Assembly: GCA_020025305.1 (NCBI GenBank)
Contig: JAHHSG010000011.1
Location: 1 to 64,000, forward strand
DNA from: Oscillospiraceae bacterium
GTDB taxonomy: Bacteria; Bacillota; Clostridia; Oscillospirales; Oscillospiraceae
DNA: 64,000 nt
Direction: 5' to 3'
Each line of letters starts with the position of its first letter. Positions within the stretch are counted from its first letter, which is position 1. Below the pieces are notes generated by a model. It made no database searches, was not told the DNA's origin, and worked only from the letters and a program-made list of their open reading frames with translations. A program made the translations under genes and the position numbers. Positions 1 to 7,556 of this stretch are shown piece after piece.

Positions 1-13
1 GAAATACTGCCAT
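1..13 (-). CDS. Start of a gene running off the left edge (MAVF...)
   Basis: Only the first four codons are visible: an ATG at 13-11 reading M-A-V-F. A strong Shine-Dalgarno (AGGAGG on the minus strand, 22-27) lies about 8 bases upstream. Replication-initiator proteins of Clostridia conjugative elements often begin with similar residues, which would fit the element end described here, but four residues cannot identify a protein. Function is unassigned. Confidence 0.4.
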
Positions 14-200
14 GTTCGGCACCTCCTTTCTTTGGTTCTAAAAAGTGTTTGTTTCGAGGCAAAATATCACCTCTATACCGCCCAAGCCTCCCAGATGAGA
101 AAACATGCGGGCGGTGGTCTTTCCACCTACTGTAGAAGATAAACCATTGTATTTTCCACCCCTTTTGATACAGTTTTGTGTTGCCGTCCGTTGGGCATGA

Positions 201-233
201 AAAAACGCCATAGGTTTGAGACCTATGGCGTTT
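201..233 (-). terminator. Terminator after the toxin-antitoxin genes
   Basis: Perfect 10-bp stem CGCCATAGGT (206-215) / ACCTATGGCG (221-230) with a 5-nt loop. On the minus strand it is followed by six T, about 100 bases after the antitoxin stop. An A/T-rich flank on the other side could make it bidirectional. Confidence 0.75.
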
Positions 234-330
234 GAAGATATGAGGAACGCGAGATTCTTTCAAAAGAAATCGACTTATAAGACAATATATGGTAAAATTT
301 CCAAAAAGCAAAAACAAAAATGGTTACATA

Positions 331-1377
331 TTATGACTGAAATGCCTTTAGCTGATAGCAATGGGTGAACGAGATTTTTTCATGCATTTTAGTCTCAAGA
401 TAAGCAATTTCAGAATGCATAGTATCTACAATTTCAGCAGTTGTCTTTTTATTAAAACGATCAACAACATCTTTGAGTATTGAAAGTTCATCAGGCTCTA
501 GAGCTCTGAAATCATTGTTACTGCTAGAGATTCGATACTTGGTTTTATCATCATCTTCTTCTTCAACCACTGAAACATTAGGGAGGTAAATTAAATCTCT
601 AGAGCCAATTGGAAGTGCACCATACTGTTCATGACAATATACTAGTCCGGATATAGCATAGCCTCTTCTTGAAAATGACAAAGCATCCGCATACCACAGT
701 AGTTTCATCAAACGAACTTTATACACGTAATGGAATGCATCGGCAAAAAATGCCATCATAGCACCTAGCTTTTCTATATTAATTAACCGAAAACCATTCC
801 ACTCTGTTGGTTCATCATATGCGCTATATTGAGCTAACATCTCTTGTTGCTTTAAAAATGGAATTCCAATAGAATCAATTTGTGTTTGAATAAGAGCCTT
901 CAGTTCATAATAGCGTTTATCAGCAAAGCTAGCACGATGGTCTTTTAACGATTGGAGTGCAAAACTGGGGTTTTCTTTTACCATTCGCATATATCGGTCA
1001 TATGTTTCATCTTGTATACTTTTTGTTTCGTATCGAGTAATCGTAACTTCCCCCCAACCTAATAGGGCAGAAAATTCACTCTGCGTTAGCTCATAGATTT
1101 TACGGATTTCTGCAATTTGACCGGAGGTTAAAAGTCCTTTTTGAATTCTATAGGAATCTCTTGCCCGTAATAGATTTTCATCCATAACCCCTGCAGGAAC
1201 AAATTCGCATTCATCGTTTTCGTTGTCCGATGCACAGAAAAAGTATACTTCTTCATAAGAAACGACTGTACCCTTTACGACAGCATTTGTAATACGAGAC
1301 CGCTTTTCAACAAGGTGATTTGTGCCACAGATTGGGCAATCCATTTGTTCAGTTGATAAAATTATATAATTGTTCAT
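331..1377 (-). CDS. MqsA-like/Panacea (DUF4065, SocA-type) antitoxin
   Basis: Predicted 348-residue antitoxin and autorepressor. The N-terminus has a zinc-finger-like region (C14-x2-C17, then C48 and C57). A helix-turn-helix follows at about 85-130 (LTQSEFSALLGWGEVTITRYE), closely resembling E. coli MqsA in order and wording. The C-terminal half carries a Panacea/SocA-type domain (around RLMKLLWYADALSF and HEQYGALP). Panacea domains are known as chaperone-like antitoxin modules. The start is supported by GGGAG upstream. It lies 163 bp downstream of the toxin gene on the same strand, giving the toxin-first order typical of mqsRA. The two palindromes at the upstream promoter are its likely operators. 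Pairing and neutralisation are inferred. Confidence 0.8.
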   Translation of the reverse strand: MNNYIILSTEQMDCPICGTNHLVEKRSRITNAVVKGTVVSYEEVYFFCASDNENDECEFVPAGVMDENLLRARDSYRIQKGLLTSGQIAEIRKIYELTQSEFSALLGWGEVTITRYETKSIQDETYDRYMRMVKENPSFALQSLKDHRASFADKRYYELKALIQTQIDSIGIPFLKQQEMLAQYSAYDEPTEWNGFRLINIEKLGAMMAFFADAFHYVYKVRLMKLLWYADALSFSRRGYAISGLVYCHEQYGALPIGSRDLIYLPNVSVVEEEDDDKTKYRISSSNNDFRALEPDELSILKDVVDRFNKKTTAEIVDTMHSEIAYLETKMHEKISFTHCYQLKAFQS

Positions 1378-1540
1378 GATAGTCTCCCTTCGACACGATA
1401 CTGCACTAAAAAAATGTAAGCACAGTCTGGCAAAGGAAATATTATTAATAAAATATTACCTTTTACGTTGTAGTTTTAGAAATCTGTTTATGTTTGATGG
1501 ATATATTATTGTTTGAATTGAAGTGGTTTAGTCAATCACA

Positions 1541-1966
1541 CTAAGCCGAATACGGCATACTTTGAATTGGATACCTCGCATAATGAAATGAAACACAGAA
1601 TACTTTGTGCTTTTCATAATTCCGTATTTTAACCTTGATATATACATTTCTATGCTCAATTTCTTTTATAAATGCATGAAAAGGTGGAAGAGTCGGGTTT
1701 TTATTATCTATTATCGTTTCATAATAGTGAACTCCTTTTAACTCCAAAAGCTGCTGTCTTACATCTTCACGGTCAAACTCTAGATCAAGCAAAGTATTTT
1801 GAGTAGTAAAGGGGTCATTCGGGGCTTCTGAAGATTTCTTAAGAAGTATGTCTAAATCACTCGATATATTAAATTCTTTTGATTGTAGAATTTCTCGTAA
1901 CATTCTCAAGAAATCTTCTACATCTTTTAACGGAAACTGTTGGTGATTAGATGCAGAATTACTCAT
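1541..1966 (-). CDS. MqsR-like toxin of a type II toxin-antitoxin pair
   Basis: A 141-residue protein. Its second half resembles MqsR in the order of segments: an L-x-D-LEFDREDV stretch, then an LELKGVHYYETI segment, then a positively charged strand (VYIKVKIRNYEKHKVFCVSFHYA) like the C-terminal strands of the RelE-fold MqsR mRNA interferase. The first 50 residues (VEDFLRMLREIL...) are not part of MqsR. The ATG at 1966 has AAGGAGG (1973-1979) 6 bases upstream. The gene precedes the MqsA/Panacea-type antitoxin on the same strand. RNase activity is inferred from fold similarity and context only; a different RelE-like toxin is possible. Confidence 0.65.
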   Translation of the reverse strand: MSNSASNHQQFPLKDVEDFLRMLREILQSKEFNISSDLDILLKKSSEAPNDPFTTQNTLLDLEFDREDVRQQLLELKGVHYYETIIDNKNPTLPPFHAFIKEIEHRNVYIKVKIRNYEKHKVFCVSFHYARYPIQSMPYSA

Positions 1967-1997
1967 TCTTGCACCTCCTTATATCTCTGGTATCTAT

Positions 1998-2046
1998 AGT
2001 ATACACTATCAATTGATAGTCGTCAAGAAAACTATCAATTGATAGT
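1998..2046 (-). promoter_or_regulatory. Toxin-antitoxin promoter with two palindromic operators
   Basis: On the minus strand, a -35 TTGACG (2021-2026) and a -10 TATACT (1998-2003) are separated by exactly 17 bp. The spacer consists almost entirely of the perfect 16-bp palindrome ACTATCAATTGATAGT (2005-2020). A second identical copy lies just upstream of the -35 (2031-2046), 26 bp away centre to centre. A repressor on these sites would block RNA polymerase directly. This is the expected arrangement for autoregulation by the HTH antitoxin; the protein-site assignment is inferred. Confidence 0.85.
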
Positions 2047-2292
2047 CAAATCAGCTGGTAGTTTTGAAAGTTGACAGATATAGAATCAAAAACTCAATTT
2101 AACAACAATTGGGATAATCCTTAATTTCTATTCCGTCTCATCTCCCTATTCCTCTGCCACTAATCATTCTAAATGGGCTATCTAAAAATACTGGTTATAT
2201 TTATAATGATATCGGACTTTGCAGGATTATTGGTTCAGGAAAGAGCGAATTGCAGAATGTTTCTCTGCAACTCGCCCTGAGGTCTCTATATA

Positions 2293-2490
2293 TTACAGGT
2301 CCAGGCTGTCCAGCCATTCATCGAACGACTTCTTGGAAATGCGGATGGCATTGCCGATCCGAACCATCTTGAAATGACCTTCCTTCACCAGTAGATAAGC
2401 TGATGTACGGCCAATATTGAGAATGGCTGCAACATCATCAACGGTATAGGTGCGTGCTTCCGGCCGGGTGCGTTTTTCTTGAGTATCCAT
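2293..2490 (-). CDS. Excisionase-family DNA-binding protein
   Basis: A small wHTH protein of the excisionase (HTH_17/MerR-like) family, about 65 residues. YTVDDVAAILNIGRTSAYLL forms the helix-turn-helix, and a short wing follows (FKMVRIGNAIRISKKSFDEWL). Such proteins steer the integrase towards excision of integrative elements. A longer frame reaches 2538, but the ATG at 2490 is preferred because GGAGGTC lies 5-12 bases upstream. It sits 240 bp from the tRNA-Arg scar, where an element's recombination module is expected; no integrase gene lies between it and the scar, so the integrase must be elsewhere on the element. Confidence 0.85.
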   Translation of the reverse strand: MDTQEKRTRPEARTYTVDDVAAILNIGRTSAYLLVKEGHFKMVRIGNAIRISKKSFDEWLDSLDL

Positions 2491-2727
2491 ATTTGACCTC
2501 CATTTTTCTGTCGTCATTTTGACTATGACATTTTGCACAGCATGATAAAATCAGGCCGTTTTGAGGCAATTCTTGCTAAGAATTTGCTAATTTGACACCT
2601 CAAAAACAGCGTCAGCGAACGGCTTTTTGTGCAATTTTCATCATAAAAATCATGTACTACGGACTATTCCTTGAAAAAGGAATGATTGGAAGTCACATTC
2701 GGTTCGTGCGGCATTGTGTACGCCTAG

Positions 2728-2772
2728 CTCCTAAGCGGAATGTAGTGAGTTCGAGTCTCGCCGGGGGTGCCA
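2728..2772 (+). other. 3' half of tRNA-Arg(CCU): attachment-site scar
   Basis: The sequence folds exactly as the second half of a tRNA: anticodon loop CTCCTAA (2728-2734, anticodon CCU), 3' anticodon stem GCGGA, 5-nt variable loop, T stem GTGAG with loop TTCGAGT and CTCGC, acceptor CGGGGGT (2762-2768), discriminator G and encoded CCA (2770-2772). Bases 5' of 2728 cannot pair with GCGGA (TCCGC would be needed), and no D arm or acceptor 5' strand is present. An element inserting in the anticodon region of a tRNA gene leaves such a half at its distal end. The intact tRNA should lie left of this window. Confidence 0.8.
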
Positions 2773-2774
2773 TC

Positions 2775-2810
2775 ATCGGAGCAAGCGTCCTATCGCTTGC
2801 TCCGATTTTT
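2775..2810 (+). terminator. Terminator of the original tRNA-Arg gene
   Basis: Perfect 13-bp stem ATCGGAGCAAGCG (2775-2787) / CGCTTGCTCCGAT (2794-2806) with a 6-nt loop, followed by TTTT. It begins 2 bases after the tRNA CCA, so it belongs to the chromosomal tRNA transcription unit. Confidence 0.85.
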
Positions 2811-2966
2811 CAAATCAGAGCGCACTCATTTTGCTTTTCTCCAAACAGCAGCTATTTCATTGGGTTGCCGTTTGGGGTTTTATTATGCTGTAAGCCGTTT
2901 TTCCATGGTTTACAGCGGTTTTTGTTGCCATTCCCTGCTGACTTATCCTTTCTCCAACATCACAAA

Positions 2967-3015
2967 GCACTCCACTTGTTATTCAGTATCCCATACTGTC
3001 TAACAAGTGGAGTGC
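2967..3015. repeat. Long interrupted hairpin downstream of the peptidase gene
   Basis: A 15-bp perfect outer stem (2967-2981 with 3001-3015) encloses a 6-bp inner stem CAGTAT/ATACTG (2984-2989, 2993-2998), separated by 2-nt symmetric bulges. No clear U-run follows on either strand. It may be the transcript end of the M20 operon or a repeat unit. The rest of 2811-3064 shows no convincing gene. Confidence 0.6.
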
Positions 3016-3064
3016 CGTTAAATGTGCCACTGGATGCTTTCTTATTCCATGTTTGCAGCAAACA

Positions 3065-4498
3065 TCAACACTTTTTCATCAAACGGATATAAAACTCTAC
3101 AGAATGTTCCAAGCAATCCAGACGGATGCGCTCGTTATTCCCATGGATGGTGCTGCGCTCTTCGGCGGTAAGATCCATGGCTGAGAAGCGATAAACGTGA
3201 TTGCTGAGCTTGCCGTAATGGCGGGAATCAGAGCACTGAACCATCAAATAAGGGGAAACAACGCACCCCTTCCAAGTTTCCGCCACGGCAGAGGCCACCT
3301 TATTCCAGCTATCGCAGCCAGTCTCGGAAATGGGGCTGGGCTCAAAACTCTCCAACACCCGAATGTCCACCTGACTGTCGTTGACTGTCCGCTTAAGATA
3401 GGCTTCCGCACCGGCCACAGAGTCCTCAGGATTGAGACGCATATTAGAGATGAGGCTTGCCTGAGCCGGGATTACGTTTCTCCCCTTGCTGCCCTCCATC
3501 ATGGTGAAAGCGGTGGTGGTACGCACCAGTGCATTCAGTTCCCCGCCTCCCTTGCGGCAGATGAGATCCAATACAGGGCCAAAGCACCACAGATTTGCAA
3601 AAATAATCTTATAAAGGAAAGTGGAACGTCTGCCCAGCGTATCAAACATCTCTGCCACCGGCTTGGTAATATGCATGCTGAAAGGATGCTCCACGATCCT
3701 GCGGCAGGCGGTAGCCAGCGTGGTCACAGGCGTTTTCACGGGAGGTGCGGAGGCGTGTCCACCGCCGGAGCTGACAGTATACTGGACATTCATCATGCCT
3801 TTTTCCGCTATACCAATCAGCCCGCAGGGAATGCGCACACCGGGGAACACATTCTCCACCACAGCTCCCCCCTCATCAAGCACCAGAGCGGGGACAATAT
3901 TGTGCTCTTGGAAGTAGTTCACAATATGGACAGCGCCCATGCCGTTGACCTCTTCGCCTCCTGAAAAGGCAAAGTACATATCATGAGCAGGCACAAACCC
4001 CTGGCCAATGAGGTGGTTGGCACTGAACAGCACACCGTTGAAGGTAACCTTGGTGTCCAGAGCGCCCCGTCCCCACAGTACACCATCTTCGATGATGCCT
4101 TCAAAGGGCGGCTTATCCCACAGTTCCTCCTCCACAGGCACCACGTCGTAGTGAGCCATCATTACGCTTGGCTCAGAGGAGGTCTTCCCAGGCCAGCGAA
4201 GCAGCAGCGCCCGGTCGGGGAGCTGCCGGACTTCGCAGGTTTTGAATACATTGGGATAAAGCTCGGGCAGCAGATCAATGAGCTTTTGGAATTCGGCTTC
4301 CTCTTCTTTTTCACGATCATGGTTGGACACCGTCCGGCAGCGAAGCAGCTTTTGCAGGCAGCCGACAGCAGCTTTACGGTCGAAGTCGATCTCCTCGTCA
4401 GACACGGCAGGGGCCGCCTTGGGACGGAACAGCAGTGCCCGGATGAGAATCACCGCCAAAAACAAAAGAACCAGTCCAAGAATGACATACCCAACCAT
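3065..4498 (-). CDS. M20-family metallopeptidase (PM20D1/carboxypeptidase S-like)
   Basis: A 477-residue zinc peptidase of the M20 family. An N-terminal hydrophobic segment (residues 3-26) predicts a membrane anchor. Family landmarks appear in order: MMAHYDVVP (first metal His), LWGRGALDTK (bridging Asp), FSGGEEVNG (catalytic and metal Glu pair), LDEGG, and a C-terminal STIHGNNE (metal His). The length and the anchor fit the PM20D1/CPS1 branch, which cleaves or condenses N-acyl amino acids and dipeptides. It overlaps the upstream membrane-protein gene by one base and is the last gene of a three-gene operon. The exact substrate is unknown. Confidence 0.85.
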   Translation of the reverse strand: MVGYVILGLVLLFLAVILIRALLFRPKAAPAVSDEEIDFDRKAAVGCLQKLLRCRTVSNHDREKEEEAEFQKLIDLLPELYPNVFKTCEVRQLPDRALLLRWPGKTSSEPSVMMAHYDVVPVEEELWDKPPFEGIIEDGVLWGRGALDTKVTFNGVLFSANHLIGQGFVPAHDMYFAFSGGEEVNGMGAVHIVNYFQEHNIVPALVLDEGGAVVENVFPGVRIPCGLIGIAEKGMMNVQYTVSSGGGHASAPPVKTPVTTLATACRRIVEHPFSMHITKPVAEMFDTLGRRSTFLYKIIFANLWCFGPVLDLICRKGGGELNALVRTTTAFTMMEGSKGRNVIPAQASLISNMRLNPEDSVAGAEAYLKRTVNDSQVDIRVLESFEPSPISETGCDSWNKVASAVAETWKGCVVSPYLMVQCSDSRHYGKLSNHVYRFSAMDLTAEERSTIHGNNERIRLDCLEHSVEFYIRLMKKC

Positions 4499-5163
4499 TA
4501 CAAAACACCTCGCTTATATAGAATTCTGGAAACGGCAATGGTGAACACCACACCTACAGGCACCATGATACCTACCGTCCCCGCATTGAGGGCTGGGACA
4601 AAGATAAACAAAGCCAGCATCAGAATAATGGGCGCAATGGAAATCTTCCAGTTTTTAGAGATAAATACCACACCCAGACCGCCAAAGAGAGCCGGCAGCA
4701 TCTGGGCAAATGCAGGCTCCAACACGGGAGCTTCCAGCACAGGTGTCAGAGGGACGATGAGAATCACGCCGATGATAATAATGATAGTCGTTACAATGCT
4801 GGATGTCGCAATGGCGATGGTGGAGATGATCTCCCCCTCCTCACTGTTGATGCTGACCTGATTCTGTTCCAAAGCATTCAAAGCACAGGGCAGCTTCAAG
4901 TTGGAGATATTTCCGGTGACAAAGCTGAGATAGGAGCCGCCGGCACCCAACATCGGAACGAAGGTCAAGGTTTCAATAAAACCTACAGCCCAGTACATGG
5001 GTGCGGTGGAAATAAGGCCCATAAGGAGAGCATTCCAATCCGGAGCAGCCTTAAACACGAGAGCTACCACCATCGGGAAGGCCAGCAGGAGAACCGCCAT
5101 AGACAAATTCCAAATCCGTCCGTCTCTGTGGACCGAGTCGATGTAATTGAGATTCTTTTTCAT
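4498..5163 (-). CDS. Polytopic membrane protein, predicted transporter component
   Basis: About 221 residues with hydrophobic segments near 20-40, 48-68, 115-140, 155-175, 180-200 and 200-218 (rough). I do not recognise a named family with certainty. The ATG at 5163 (MKKNLNYIDSV) is chosen because GAGGAGG lies just upstream; a longer open frame reaches back into the preceding gene. It sits between a DUF5058-type membrane protein (11 bp upstream) and the M20 peptidase (1-bp overlap). This suggests the two membrane proteins form one transporter for a peptide or amidated amino acid that the peptidase then hydrolyses. Confidence 0.65.
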   Translation of the reverse strand: MKKNLNYIDSVHRDGRIWNLSMAVLLLAFPMVVALVFKAAPDWNALLMGLISTAPMYWAVGFIETLTFVPMLGAGGSYLSFVTGNISNLKLPCALNALEQNQVSINSEEGEIISTIAIATSSIVTTIIIIIGVILIVPLTPVLEAPVLEPAFAQMLPALFGGLGVVFISKNWKISIAPIILMLALFIFVPALNAGTVGIMVPVGVVFTIAVSRILYKRGVL

Positions 5164-5174
5164 ACTTTTCCTCC

Positions 5175-5927
5175 TCAGCTGAGCCATGCGGTGATGGGAA
5201 TAGCCGCAGCCATTCCGGTCACAAGACTGATGGGCAGCGCATAGTCGCCCATCCATTTCCAGTTACATTTCTGGAGCGCCAGACCGCACAGTGCCATCAC
5301 GACGGCGGAACATGCCATCACGCACACAGGAATCAATCCGGACGTGGGGGAATATGCCTCGCTGGGTATCCAGAGCCGGGAGAAATCGCAGAATACATAG
5401 CCGAGAAACGCGGATATCATTCCGATGAACATAGCGTTATTCAGGGTATCCGCCCACTTGGCATCCCGGCTCTCCAGCGTATGCATACCGTTGAGCAGCC
5501 GCTTGCCGATGAGAGGCACCAACCAAATACCCAGCAGGATGCTGATGGTCATGACCAGAGAGATATTGACAAACTGCTGTGCCGTCAGTGCATCAATTTT
5601 GCCCAGCGTAAGACCCATGGCACTCACAGCGTTCTCAGCGGCAATGGTCTCATAGCTGAGGGAACCCACCACGCTCAAGCGAAGCCATGGCAGGGGTACG
5701 CCAAGGCTTTTGGATAGGGCAATGACGCTGATGACGATGGCTACGGCCGGAGCGATGGTGAACACCGCAGCGGTTCGGATGGTCTTTTTGATTTTCTTCT
5801 GATCCATACCGATGGCTTTGCTTCTGCGCAGCGCTCGCACCAGAAAGTAGATGGATTGACCGAGCACTGCGGCAATCAGAACACCTGCCAAAGCAAAGAG
5901 TAACGGGTGATTGACATAAAACTCCAA
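5175..5927 (-). CDS. DUF5058-like membrane protein, predicted transporter component
   Basis: A 250-residue polytopic membrane protein beginning with an FYVNHPLLF stretch that I recall from DUF5058 proteins, with about seven hydrophobic segments. The start is taken as TTG at 5927: GGGAGG lies about 8 bases upstream, and this gives the conserved N-terminus directly. The longer ATG frame to 6041 adds unrelated, poorly hydrophobic sequence. It is the first gene of the operon with another membrane protein and the M20 peptidase. Function is inferred only from this company. Confidence 0.65.
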   Translation of the reverse strand: MEFYVNHPLLFALAGVLIAAVLGQSIYFLVRALRRSKAIGMDQKKIKKTIRTAAVFTIAPAVAIVISVIALSKSLGVPLPWLRLSVVGSLSYETIAAENAVSAMGLTLGKIDALTAQQFVNISLVMTISILLGIWLVPLIGKRLLNGMHTLESRDAKWADTLNNAMFIGMISAFLGYVFCDFSRLWIPSEAYSPTSGLIPVCVMACSAVVMALCGLALQKCNWKWMGDYALPISLVTGMAAAIPITAWLS

Positions 5928-6160
5928 AAAAATGCCTCCCTTATGAAATAGTAATTTGATTGTATCATGTAGATACATAACGTGCAAGGAGAATGAAGCA
6001 TTTGGGAGCCCATTGTTCCGCTGCCTGCCGCTATGCGCCAAAACGTAGTGCGGAGAACTGCGGCGGGATGCTCTTTCCTCCCCCAGATATCTTGATTGCT
6101 AATCTGCATCATGCTTACCAACCCCCTTTTTCCTCTTACCCATCTGCTCTTTCAGCAGAT

Positions 6161-6217
6161 ATACAACGAAACCTGACGTTAAAACGTCAGGTTTCGTCGC
6201 TGTCTTTTTCGTTGTAT
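6161..6217. repeat. Nested inverted repeats in the gene-free stretch 5928-6293
   Basis: A 14-bp stem CGAAACCTGACGTT/AACGTCAGGTTTCG (6167-6180, 6183-6196) is nested in a second pair, ATACAACGAA (6161-6170) and TTCGTTGTAT (6208-6217). The two foldings compete for the CGAA segment. On the minus strand it lies about 75 bases after the stop of the EEP-fold gene and probably ends that transcript. Nothing else recognisable is seen in 5928-6293. Confidence 0.6.
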
Positions 6218-6293
6218 CAGTTTTGCGTTCCGCCCGGCATTAGCGGCACTTTGCGCTGACTCCGTATTCCACTGCGTTTGGCATTTTTCTATT

Positions 6294-7394
6294 TTACTCG
6301 AGCCTGAACTTCAAATACACCGGGTTATGATCACTCCATAAAAAGCCGGTATCCATCACCGAAGAGGCAATGACCTGCACATGATCGGAAATGATGAAGC
6401 CATCAATGGTAATCAAAAAGCTGTCCGGGCCATAGGGACGATCTGCATTCCGGCAGGAGGCGGCTTTCTCATTCTCATTGAACGGGGTCACAATTTGGAA
6501 TCCCTCCGGAATCAACGCTTCAGGAATAGGCTTTGCCCAGGTGCTGTTTTCGCTGGATACGCCAAACACTTGCGCAGAATTCCCCAGCAAGTCCTTATTG
6601 AAGTCGCCGCCGGCTACCGCATAGTTCCCTGCACTGACTTCTTTTTGCATATCCTCGAACAGCAAAACAAGCTGCTCTTCGGCGATCTTGCCATCCGATG
6701 TATAGGCTGACAGGTGGACATTGTAAAGTACCAGTTCTTTCCCGTTATCCACAGGAATTCTGCTGGCAGAATAGCAGCGATCCAGATCCACCATCATCAT
6801 GGGTCCGTTCTCAATGGGCAGGCTTCTGCGCAGCGAGGAGGTGATATTGTATTTGGACAATGTCATGGTTCCCGCCTGATTGGCGCCATGGGGATCATCC
6901 AGCGGCCACATGAGATAGGGGCTATCATAGTTCTGTGCAAATACAGACGAGAACTCCGGGAGCTGTTCCTTGACCAGCTCTCTTTGGTCAATATGATGGC
7001 TTCTTGTCCCGTCAGAATCGACTTCCTGGAGCAAAATCAGTTCCGGATCAGCCTTCTTGAGGGCAGTCAGAGCGCCCCCCACATTCTCCCGAACCGCCTC
7101 CGGTGAACGTGCTCTGCTCTCTTCCCCGCCGTCCATAAAGAAAGTAAAATCATCACTATAAGCGCCAAAGCCGATATTATAGGACACGAGGCAATGCTCC
7201 TCTTCCTTTTTCATAGGCTGCTGTGCTACGGACGATATTTCCAGGTTGATATTGTCTTCCAGACGTTCATAAGCCATAAAGACATATGCAACATAAATCG
7301 CCACAGCCACAAGCAAGCCCAACAAGACCAATACAATGACGGTAACAACTGTTTTAACTGATGATTTCTTTTCGCTTCGATTTAGGTTTTTCAT
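6294..7394 (-). CDS. Membrane-anchored endonuclease/exonuclease/phosphatase-fold hydrolase
   Basis: A 366-residue protein with one N-terminal transmembrane segment (about 15-38) and an extracytoplasmic EEP domain. Motifs in order: SYNIGFGAY (metal Asn), LLQEVD (catalytic Glu), YNVHLSAY (His), GGDFNKD (Asp/Asn) and SDHNPVYLKF (terminal Asp-His pair). These are the catalytic elements of the DNase I-like superfamily, which includes nucleases, inositol-phosphate phosphatases and sphingomyelinases. The ATG at 7394 follows TAGGAGGTG; a longer frame lacks such a site. It appears monocistronic. Substrate is not predictable. Confidence 0.85.
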   Translation of the reverse strand: MKNLNRSEKKSSVKTVVTVIVLVLLGLLVAVAIYVAYVFMAYERLEDNINLEISSVAQQPMKKEEEHCLVSYNIGFGAYSDDFTFFMDGGEESRARSPEAVRENVGGALTALKKADPELILLQEVDSDGTRSHHIDQRELVKEQLPEFSSVFAQNYDSPYLMWPLDDPHGANQAGTMTLSKYNITSSLRRSLPIENGPMMMVDLDRCYSASRIPVDNGKELVLYNVHLSAYTSDGKIAEEQLVLLFEDMQKEVSAGNYAVAGGDFNKDLLGNSAQVFGVSSENSTWAKPIPEALIPEGFQIVTPFNENEKAASCRNADRPYGPDSFLITIDGFIISDHVQVIASSVMDTGFLWSDHNPVYLKFRLE

Positions 7395-7482
7395 CGTTGT
7401 ACACCTCCTACACAGCCTAGATCGATTTTGCATCCACAAAGGAGCGTCCACATTGTCTTTCCTAAGGGTATTTTATAAAAAT

Positions 7483-7516
7483 AGCCTGCAGCATCATTGC
7501 ATACAGGCCATTTTTA
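7483..7516 (-). terminator. Terminator of the dihydroxyacetone kinase unit
   Basis: On the minus strand a GGCCTG...CAGGCT stem with internal pairs is followed by ATTTTTATAAAA, about 40 bases after the kinase stop. Confidence 0.65.
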
Positions 7517-7556
7517 TCATGAGCATACTATTTCTGGGTACTCCCAACGTATCGTT

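Noticed and set aside
2592..3092. A 166-codon plus-strand frame across the tRNA scar
   Set aside because: It runs through the tRNA half, its terminator and the hairpin; the translation has no protein-like features.
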